64,000 bases of DNA, from positions 1,064,501-1,128,500 of the forward strand of contig JAYKKM010000414.1 of NCBI GenBank assembly GCA_035772405.1, written 5' to 3'. The position numbers and the translations under genes are program-made. Source of the stretch: Chrysogorgia sp. JL179-B06. Its lineage: Eukaryota > Cnidaria > Anthozoa > Scleralcyonacea > Chrysogorgiidae. The notes below the pieces were generated by a model. That model did no database searches and was not told the origin of the DNA. It saw only the letters and a list, made by a program, of their open reading frames with translations. Of this stretch, positions 57,101 through 64,000 are shown piece by piece; positions within the stretch are counted from its first letter, which is position 1; every line of letters starts with the position of its first letter.

Positions 57101-60100
57101 AAAATCATGGGAAAACCTTCTCGCTGGATCGACAAAGTATATTAAACATGTTTGTATCTTCGTTTCCTCTCTGTCCAATTTGTCAAGGACAGCTTAGTTT
57201 CATCGAGAGAGACGTATCAGCGAAAGGTGGAGAAATACACAGCTCCCCAGAGACTGGTTTGTGTGGATTGTGCGAGAAACTTAAGAATTGTTGCTGTAAA
57301 ATGTTAAACAGTGAATACAATGCGGGCAGCAGATGTGCATCTGCAACCACCGTATACTCTGATGACTATTCGAGTGGTATTTCAGTGCAATCACTTGAGA
57401 TGGAGGGAGAGTCTTTGTGTAGTGTATCTATAGATTCTGAATTGAACGTGCATTCAGATGAAGGTGTAGAGGATGGAGACGCAGCAACTCACGATGACCA
57501 TGGCTATCTCCTTGAACTGCCAAAGTTAGTGGATAGATAGATTTTTGTGGTTAATTAAATTTTTATCTGCGAGGTCTGTATGCAGGGAAAGCATTTGTCT
57601 GAGGACTAATAGACCTCTTTCGTAATGGCGACCATTTTAATAGAAAACGTTTTCCGTGTTTCCAGAAACACGAATGGAAGTTTGTGAGAACGAGAAATGG
57701 CAGTGGGAACGCTATTTCGAGTTCTCCCAAACTTTCACGAGTGTTTCTATAACGTATGGGAACACGGAAAGATGTTTTCTATTTCTTTTATAAAATAACA
57801 CTGAGGAAATAAGTAATAAGACTCTTTTATTAAAATGATGAAAATATACATTCTCCTTACTCACGCTAGACAGCGTCGTCGGCTGCTCAAATGAACATAA
57901 ACGCTCTTAATAACTGTGAAGAAAAGCATCCAATCTTCTCGTTTTTCTTCTTGTTGGAAGAATTTCATATGTTGGAAACATATTTATCGACATTTTAGCT
58001 GTTTGTGAGCAAAGGTTCGTCTTACAGTCCATTACTTACTGTTCTTCTTTAAGGCCATCAATGGTATTGTACCTATATCAAGCGATATCCTACCCGAACG
58101 AGATCCTCCGCAAATGTCAATGCAATCTCATTCCGTCAACGTATAAAATGTAAAACAGCTACTTTCAATCGCTCATTTCTTATTAGAACAACTAGGACTT
58201 GGAACTCTCTCCCTGAACACTTAAGGCTAGATCATTTAAACTTTAAACAATTCAAGAAATCACTATTAGACTATTATAATTATGCTCTATTATCCTGTTA
58301 CAATGTTGACGATCCTCGAACTTGGAAAATTGTCTGCCTAAAGTGCAACACTTCGCGAAGCCTCGCTGAACCCATAACTTGCTGTTATTAGTTATTATTT
58401 TATTTTTGTAAGGGCCCACTGTAATTGGTGTTTAACTGTTGTGGTGACCCTGCTTCTTCTATGTATTTTTAACAGGCGAAGCTAAATAAATAAATAAGTC
58501 TTTGAAAAACCTGTTTTAAACCGGTTTTTCCCGCGCTTTTCTTCTGCGATCGTTTTGAAAGCCTTTAGTATTTGAACAACCAAGTTAACCAACTTGGTTG
58601 TTCAGGTTCTTGGGTTGAATGAGATTGCCTGTGGTACTCTCAAGCTACTGTAACTAACTATACATGTGACTTCTTGTCTGTTGTTGTAGATTAGATCCTC
58701 CATGTACGGATGATAAAGATGCATCAAGTACAAGGTTAGTCAAGATGAACAAATAAACATATTCCAGTTACACGCTCTTATTTTGTTGTTTACTTTATAT
58801 CCTTAGAACATACAGTTTAATCGAGTGAAATGCCGAATGTTACTTGTAATATACTCAATTTTTCACTTTATAGTTCATTGGATTGTCAGCTGTTCAGCTT
58901 TGGGAGATCTCTCATGGCAGGGTATGTACCAGATTTATTCAGCCTTAATTTTTTTGTAACGTCCTTATTTTATTTGTGGATAACACAGAACAAAGCATAA
59001 TGCAAAAAGACCATCTTGAAAATTCAAATCGAAATCAAAATAATATTTATATTTCAGTTATTGTGATCAATATCTCTCGGATTTTGTTCTTCATGGGACA
59101 GACGTTTGTACAGAAGAGCAGCCAAACCATGACCTTAAGGTTGCTTTAGAAGTAAGATCATCCAATATTCTTCCGTCCGTCCATCCATTTTTCCATCAGT
59201 CCATCCATCCATCCCTGTTCGTTCGTTCTTTCCTTCCTTCCATCCTTTCTTGCTTGCTCCCTTCTTTCCTTCCTTCCTTCCTCCCTTCTTTCCTTCCTTC
59301 CTCCCTTCTTTCCTTCATCCCTTCCTTCCTCCTTTCCTTCATCCCTTCCTTCCTCCTTTCCTTCCTTCCTCCCTCCCTTCCTCCCTCCCTTCCTCTCTTC
59401 CTTCCTTCCTCCTTCCCTCTCTCCCTTCCTACCTACATACCTCCTTCCTTTGTTGCTTCCTTCTTTCCTTCCCTTCCTTCTTTCCCTCCCTTCTTTCCCT
59501 CCCTTCCTTTCCCTCCCTCCATCCTTCCTTTCTTCCTTCCTTCCTACTATCATTCCCTTCTGTCTTTCCCTCCTTCCTTCCTAATCCACTTTTTCTGACT
59601 TTATTTCTTTTAGCAACCTGTTGTGGATTGTCCTGTACTAGAATCCGTTTTAATCATTGCTGACACAAATAACTGGTTAGTACAGTTCTTATCTTTCTTA
59701 AGCTTCACATTGGAACGGGGAATGGAAATCGGGAGGCATAGGTTTAGCACGATGCCTTCTTTACGCTGTTTTTGTTTCTACAGGAAGTGTACAGTAAAAA
59801 CTCTAAGAAGGTCCAGGAAAGATGCTGGGTAGGTTTTACTCTGGATAATTTTTTGTCCTCATTTCGTCTGTTATGTCTCGTTCAGCTGCAATTTGTTCAA
59901 AATGGCTTCACGAGCCTATCACCCAAATACGATATATTGATATTTATTATATGGCACAAGCTACTTCCGGTGAAATTGCGTGCTCTGATTGGCTGAGACA
60001 CGTCACGTGCCGGTCCGTTATTTCCCGTAAAATTTTATTTACAAGGACGATTAGGAAACTTTGAAAAGCAGCAAAAATTGAACGAATTTAGTAAATTAAG

Positions 60101-63100
60101 CACTAAATCATGTACGAATCGGACGATGAACAATCTAAAAGAGAGTCTTACTATCATGAAAGCAATAGAAGAACAAGAACAAGATTGAAAATGACGATTC
60201 TCTCACTCAAAACGTGTGTAAAGTATGTTGTTTAAAAAAGCCATACCATATAATAAACCTCTTATTATAACCTCGACCGCTTGATCATTACGGGAAAATA
60301 TCAGACCTCGGTCTTTTATGTACGAACCTCGCCCTACGGGCTCAGTCCATACTGCCAAGACCTCGGTCTGATATTATTCCCGTAATGACCACGCTCTCGG
60401 TCAATAAGAAGTTAAGATTCTACATGAAGTAAATAGTTGAATAGCAAAATGTTTTATGATTTGAGCTTTGTGTTGATGTTTTATAAAGGTTTATTTATCC
60501 GAAATGCTAATGTTGACGTAAAATGGGGAATTTATTGGCTTTCTTTTCTGCTTTCCGTGTGATAAACTGGTTAAGGATTTGAGTAAAAAAGTTGATAAAA
60601 TCTCTTATAGCGTTCAAGTATATCATCAACGTTTGAATTGGGTCCAATTTCTCTAGCAGCAGAATATTGTGTATCTGCTCAAATAATCGTTCAACAATTC
60701 ACTTCATGTATAATCTATATCAGTAATGGTGATAGGGACTTTAATCCCCGTTTACATGCGGAGCCAAATTATCGGGATTGCGATCGAGAGCTATCGTCAT
60801 CGCAATCCCGATAATTTTTGTTGTGTAAACACTCGATCGCGATCGCGATAAATTAAAAACTCGATCGCGATACATAATACAAACCCTAACCATAATCCCT
60901 TGCGGGTATATCATCAATATACAGCTTCGTTCCTAAAATTCCCGATCAACTGGGCGCCATTTTGATTTTGCGAATGATGTATTATTCCCTCTGTAATTCT
61001 AACTTGTAATGTATTACCCCCCTCTAGACACCATTCATCTGGCTTCCACTCAAAGAGAGGACATTTTTCACAACTTGTTGATGATTTTTTAACTTCATTC
61101 TGTAATCTCTGGCAGATGAACATGTCCGCACAATTTGTAAGTATGCTACCTGTCGCGTTGCTATTGCTCATAAAACGCCGTTGTTAAGATGAAAATGATG
61201 TATTTTTTGCTTCTTTAATTTTAGTGTTTAATGCACCTGGAAGATAAAATGAAAGAAATATATTTAAAAAGCAAAGTAAGATTCAAATGGTGTTTAAAAA
61301 ACATTTTACATTGACATGTTATATAAACAATCCCCTATGGTATCAGTGTAAATATCAAATATTAACTATCATATACCCAATTATAACAGCGCTCAAAATA
61401 ACAGGGGTCAGCGGTCACTGACCGTCAATTTGGTAGGTACTTCATGTATGGCTAAAGCTGGTTACTTCATGTAAGCCTATCCCAAAACCATTTTGTAATC
61501 CTAACATGAAGTAGGAACCGCCAATTTTCATGATTTGATCGCCATAAATCAGTTTCATTTTCTTTTACCTTGTAAACGTTGTTTATATCATTAATTTATA
61601 CACTAAAGTCAGTAAATGGCTTTGACAGGTGGCGCCTTAAAAAGGTTTTAAAAGGCCGCTTAGTTTTATTGGTTAAACAAGGAAATAAGAACTTGAAAAT
61701 TATATTTCATTTGTCACACCGAAATGGCGGCAGCAGAAGTGACGATCGAACGTTCATGCAGGCCTTGTGTACTGATACAAAGTTATAGAAGGAAAGAAGA
61801 TTTGTTGTTTTTAACGCACAAATTAAAGAAAAATAGTTCACACTCGGGTATAATTTCCCATAACTTTTCCTTTATCCAATTATTATATGGCAATTAGCTA
61901 ATTTTCAGGTCTGTGCGCCAAATAATATTACTTATTGGATTCCTCTGAGCCCATATTACAAAATATTTAAGTCGAGAATTAAATATTGGGCGAGACCGAA
62001 GGTCGAGCCTAATATTGCAAGTTGAGACTTAAATATTTTGTAATATTGGGCGAAGATGAATCCAATAGGTGTTTTATTTCAAAATATCTTTGCACGTAAA
62101 CAGTCAAAAGGTTGTTGGTCATCAAAAAGAATAATAAAAAGACTCGAAAAAACACATCACGTTCCGCGAGAAAGAACTTCAACCAATGAAATTTCGATTT
62201 AGATAAAAGGCACGCGAGTGACGTTGCTTTGCACATGAACAGCCCGTGTAAATAGTCCAAAGGTTACTGCCCAATATGCTGCCACGTGACGCTAATAGAG
62301 ACAGGTGATTGGTGGATTATATGTGAGGGTATAATAACGTATGCTGATTGGTCTAGCTCCCAGCCTATACGCTGCAAGGGCCTTGCGCTTTTTTTCGGAT
62401 AGGTAAGTTTTGGCGGGAAAATGTTTGAGTTGATTTGAATGAAAATAAAAGAGAGCTAGGCATCTTTATTGAAAAGATACCGAGCAATAAAAATGTGCCA
62501 GAACATCAGTAATGCTTTTCTTAAAGTTATTCATTTCAAAACAGGGCAAATAAATGCCTAATTCTGGTGTAAAAATGAAGCGGAAACGTACTAGCGAAGA
62601 GGTAAGGTAAACGGCAGATCTCGTAAAGATGAAAACAGCACTAAAAACAGATATGAAAATGAGTCAAAAGCCATATAATAGATACCTTATTAACCTCGTT
62701 TGCTCGGTCTATACCGGAAAATATTTACCTGTAGTCTTTATTAAGTCTTTCTTTTATTTCTAGGTTATTTCCGAATATTTACTAACTCAAAAAAAATACG
62801 TTACAACGGGTGATCTGATGTCCACATTTGGGTATGTAAACACTGTTAGATTTCTTTCTATAATGATCCCGTTAACACTATGGCGCAATTTGCCTCCAAG
62901 TACCAGAATCGTCTTCCTTTAACTTTTTATTTGTTTAGTTCATTCTTTATTTTGTAAAAGAGTTTTCGAAGTTCTCCCAAAATCTAAACATTTTATATTT
63001 TTAAAGTGATGTATAATTTCATCAAGAGTTTAAAGGGATACTCCAGCCAAAATACAAATGTAGTTCATAAGATCTTACTGACTTTAGTTTATTTCCAAAG

Positions 63101-63683
63101 TTTCAGCATTCCTATCAATTTAGTTAAGAAGATATGGCTAGTTGAATTTGAGGATTTTGACGCCATATTTGTTTTGAAAGGACAACGTCATCGAGTGATT
63201 CTTTATCGGCAGTGGAGTTGTTTTGATGGCGATCACATAGTGTAGCTGTTGTGAATGGTCTTTGAATGAAAATTAGTCGAAATAAACTACTTAGTTCCTC
63301 ATGCAGGAAAGTAGAGGAGCTTCTTAGGCATTTTTGAGAAACAAATATGGCGTAGAAATTGGACAAACTCTCTAACTTCAACTAGCCATATCTTCTTAAC
63401 TAAATTGATAGGAATGCTGAAACTTTGGAAATAAACTAAAGTCAGTAAGACCTTTCATATGAACTACATTTGTATTTTGACTGGAGTATCCCTTTCACCG
63501 AGTCTCAATAGCTCAGTGGCATAAAGAGTGCTCCCTCCTTTTGTATAACAATTCCACTGAAAACAACCAACGTGTTATATTTCTTGTCATTGTTTTAGTT
63601 ATGGTGAATATGATTTGGCATTGTTGATGAGTGTTGTCGGTGTTCACTCTCCATCGGCCGTCTCTAGAATACCACTGTCCTAA
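45159..63683 (+). CDS. FNIP: Folliculin-interacting protein (FNIP1/2 orthologue), 23 exons
   Basis: Exons: 45159-45223, 47476-47596, 47688-47809, 48918-48983, 50103-50206, 50531-50647, 50874-51004, 51415-51506, 52672-52810, 52946-53002, 54575-54690, 55199-55316, 55468-55520, 56418-57524, 58690-58734, 58874-58921, 59058-59151, 59614-59675, 59784-59828, 61028-61136, 61225-61275, 62764-62831, 63599-63683. All junctions are GT..AG and all phases agree: 3015 nt, 1004 residues (human FNIP1 about 1166). Landmarks: [19 protein letters not shown] and [17 protein letters not shown] (Longin part), [94 protein letters not shown] and [13 protein letters not shown] (DENN part). Exon 14 encodes the long variable middle. 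FNIP partners folliculin at the lysosome as a RagC/D GAP complex and binds AMPK. The weakest exons are 4, 15 and 19. Confidence 0.93.
46971..47011. repeat. Small palindromic repeat, TATTTAGGAAAA ends
   Basis: GGTATTTAGGAAAATACTAC faces GGTATTTTTCCTAAATAGG; a shorter relative of 654-750, in FNIP intron 1. Confidence 0.5.
47298..47400 (+). mobile_element. tRNA-like SINE fragment, family 3
   Basis: GGTAGCTCAATGGTCAGAGC (A-box region) and a decayed TTAATTCCATC B-box in FNIP intron 1, followed by body sequence unlike the other SINEs. Confidence 0.45.
49346..49895. mobile_element. hAT-like MITE in FNIP intron 4
   Basis: Inverted ends CAGGGGTGGCACCAG (15 bp) enclose 550 bp. The 8-bp flanks CATAGAAT and CATATAAC agree at six positions, fitting an aged hAT target duplication. 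The sub-terminal regions also pair (CCCCCTGTCGGGGA type). Confidence 0.75.
51564..51736. mobile_element. hAT-like MITE in FNIP intron 8
   Basis: 173 bp with ends CATAGGCGTAGCCAG and, inverted, CAGAGGTGTAGCCAG. Flanking 8-mers GAACTGCA and GCACTGCA differ at one position. G- and C-runs near the middle face each other. Confidence 0.7.
51935..52373. mobile_element. TTAA-flanked long-TIR MITE in FNIP intron 8
   Basis: 439 bp. AGGACATGGCAACAAAAATT on the left and its inverted form AGGACATTTGCAACAAAAAT on the right continue pairing for over 100 bp. TTAA is present at both borders (51931-51934, 52374-52377), indicating a piggyBac-type target. Confidence 0.78.
53248..53395 (+). mobile_element. Fragment of the 21123-21742 element family
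   Basis: GCGATACGCTTTTTCCGGAT and GGTATGTTTTGGCGGGAAAA match the inner part of 21225-21290 and 62380-62420. Truncated on both sides; in FNIP intron 10. Confidence 0.55.
53400..53520. repeat. Head-to-head hammerhead-like repeat pair
   Basis: GCGAAAAGGTGGTGAACTGCC, then on the minus strand CUGAUGAAGGGCUCCGCUC with GAAACGUC (core 53464-53488), then on the plus strand GATGAAGGGCTCTGCGCGAA followed by ACGTCAG. Stem I does not pair well, so cleavage is doubtful. In FNIP intron 10. Confidence 0.5.
53596..54303. mobile_element. hAT-like non-autonomous transposon in FNIP intron 10
   Basis: Ends CAGGGGCGTAGGAAGC (16 bp, inverted, perfect) and a perfect 8-bp target duplication AATTGGTG (53588-53595, 54304-54311). 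708 bp with G-run and C-run sub-termini and no transposase frame. Confidence 0.85.
55768..56272. mobile_element. TTAA-flanked long-TIR MITE, CTCCAGCC family copy 1
   Basis: About 505 bp in FNIP intron 13. Arms of more than 100 bp share CTCCAGCCAAGATACAAATG, TCAGCATTCCTATCAATTT and AAGAAGATATGGCTAGTTG with their inverted counterparts. TTAA at both borders. A second copy is at 63034-63493. Confidence 0.8.
56280..56345 (-). mobile_element. SINE family 1 fragment
   Basis: GAAGGCCCGAAAGTC and TTGTTGCAAAGGCAGC match the 3' body of the SINE at 43751-43985; it abuts exon 14 of FNIP. Confidence 0.5.
57625..57790. repeat. Imperfect palindrome in FNIP intron 14
   Basis: AGAAAACGTTTTCCGTGTTT faces AACACGGAAAGATGTTTTCT, and GAACGAGAAATGGC faces GCTATTTCGAGTTC. 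Probable MITE; ends not defined. Confidence 0.5.
58035..58495 (+). mobile_element. LINE 3' fragment in FNIP intron 14
   Basis: Frames [19 protein letters not shown] and, after a shift, [20 protein letters not shown] then FKKSLLDYY are the end of a LINE reverse-transcriptase ORF. It ends in an AAATAAATAAATAAG tail. Confidence 0.65.
59215..59590. repeat. CTTC/TTCC polypyrimidine microsatellite
   Basis: About 375 bp of CCTT, CTTC and CCCT units in FNIP intron 17, directly after exon 17. The long open frames on both strands here are artefacts of the repeat. Confidence 0.95.
60240..60415. repeat. Inverted repeat in FNIP intron 19
   Basis: CATTACGGGAAAATATCAGA followed by CCTCGGTC faces GACCTCGGTCTGATATTATT then CCCGTAATG. 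The outer ends resemble the CTTATTAACCTCG end of the 21123-21742 family. Confidence 0.55.
60765..60830. repeat. Short palindrome in FNIP intron 19
   Basis: AAATTATCGGGATTGCGATCG faces CATCGCAATCCCGATAATTT around a GAGAGCTATCG loop; further ATCGCGATCGCGAT words follow. Confidence 0.6.
61932..62072. mobile_element. Fold-back element in FNIP intron 21
   Basis: TATTGGATTCCTCTGAGCCC and ATATTACAAAATATTTAAGTC face GACTTAAATATTTTGTAATAT and GAATCCAATA. Near-complete hairpin of about 140 bp. Confidence 0.65.
62345..62760 (+). mobile_element. Element of the 21123-21742 family
   Basis: CTGATTGGTCTAGCTCC, TTTTTTTCGGATAGGTAAG, AGTTGATTTGAATGAAAAT and CTTATTAACCTCGTTTGCTC follow the same order as in copy A. 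In FNIP intron 21, ending just before exon 22. Confidence 0.6.
63034..63493. mobile_element. TTAA-type long-TIR MITE, CTCCAGCC family copy 2
   Basis: Ends AGGGATACTCCAGCC and its inverse; arms share AAGATATGGCTAGTTGAA with copy 1. TTAA on the left (63030-63033), mutated to TTCA on the right. FNIP intron 22. Confidence 0.8.
63498..63560 (+). mobile_element. tRNA-like SINE head fragment, family 3
   Basis: CTCAATAGCTCAGTGGCATA and a decayed ACAATTCCACTG. Short, in FNIP intron 22. Confidence 0.35.
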
Positions 63684-63734
63684 ATGAAGGTAGGAATTTG
63701 CAATATCTATCTAAAACCTAATTCGTGATTGTGT

Positions 63735-63960
63735 AAAGCCGTGGGCAAACTACGAAACATTGTTTCCCCGTTTGCCCACCCTTGGAAACATTGTTGCGGA
63801 AACAAAATTTGCTTCCCTGGAAGCAAAAATGTTTCTCAACAAATTCAGAAACATTTTTTGTTTCCCAAGTGTGATTTTTGTTGCGGAAACATTTTTTCCC
63901 TGTTTGCCCATGTTTTCCACAACGAGAAACATTGTTTTCCTGATTGGGCATGCGCAAAGA
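63735..63960. repeat. GGAAACATTGTT-type inverted repeat
   Basis: Alternating GAAACATTGTTTCC, TTGCGGAAAC and GTTTGCCCA words in both orientations, roughly symmetrical around 63850. A MITE-like repeat just downstream of the FNIP stop; probably beyond or within its 3' UTR. Confidence 0.55.
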
Positions 63961-64000
63961 CAAATAACGCGACAAAATGGCTGAAATCACAGCAGCTGTT

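Noticed and set aside
59158..59663. Long Lys/Arg/Gly-rich and Pro/Ser/Phe-rich open frames on both strands
   Set aside because: They are translations of the CTTC/TTCC microsatellite in FNIP intron 17.
59772..59996. Alternative frame through FNIP exon 19 and the following intron with a vaguely family-like hydrophobic stretch
   Set aside because: It breaks the exon phase chain; exon 20 at 61028-61136 supplies the expected family sequence with correct phase.
60914..61171. 85-codon minus-strand open frame with several Cys
   Set aside because: It is the antisense shadow of FNIP exon 20 (61028-61136), whose plus-strand frame matches the family and fits the exon phases.

Overview
This is a eukaryotic, metazoan window: AT-rich, with spliced genes using GT..AG introns, a 23-exon folliculin-interacting protein (FNIP) gene, tRNA-derived SINEs, LINE, BEL/Pao and Penelope-type debris and many miniature inverted-repeat transposons. 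The repeat style (fold-back elements with GGCTCTGGGGA arms, abundant TTAA-flanked MITEs, hammerhead-bearing repeats) and the FAM111-like protease family suggest a cnidarian, perhaps an anthozoan. That placement is inference; no species can be named.

Layout. 1-2439: no gene seen. 2440-4254 (-): first FAM111-like trypsin-fold protease gene. 5930-6310 holds an inverted copy of the sequence that starts both later duplicated segments. 7644-8398 is a hAT-like element with a perfect 8-bp target duplication and a SINE inside it. 8849-25879 (copy A) and 26461-34547 (copy B) are two direct copies of one segment carrying a FAM111-like gene and part of a second, secreted-protein gene. Copy A is swollen by a 5.8-kb BEL/Pao retrotransposon (13227-19038), LINE pieces and a hammerhead-bearing insert. 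Copy B has its own TTAA-flanked MITE and keeps the complete secreted-protein gene (33431-35393, -). Because each copy shows the empty site for insertions in the other, the order of events can be read directly.

35394-40882 is gene-poor and full of SINE, Mutator-like and Penelope/hammerhead-like repeats. 40883-43371 (+) is a three-exon gene for a secreted protein with an F5/8-type-C (discoidin-like) domain. 45159-63683 (+) is FNIP, reconstructed as 23 exons whose phases all agree (3015 nt, 1004 residues). Its introns hold three hAT-like MITEs, three TTAA-flanked MITEs, a LINE end and a CTTC/TTCC microsatellite.

How the genes relate. FNIP would act with folliculin in lysosomal Rag/mTORC1 and AMPK signalling; a TCACGTGAC E-box lies about 100 bp upstream of its ATG. 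The FAM111-like genes form a small local family with intact His/Asp/Ser triads. The two recent copies differ mostly in the N-terminal half and are identical at the 3' end. The most unusual finds are two well-formed type I hammerhead ribozyme motifs (22420-22463 and 34895-34936, both minus strand), the second inside an intron and on the sense strand of the secreted-protein gene.
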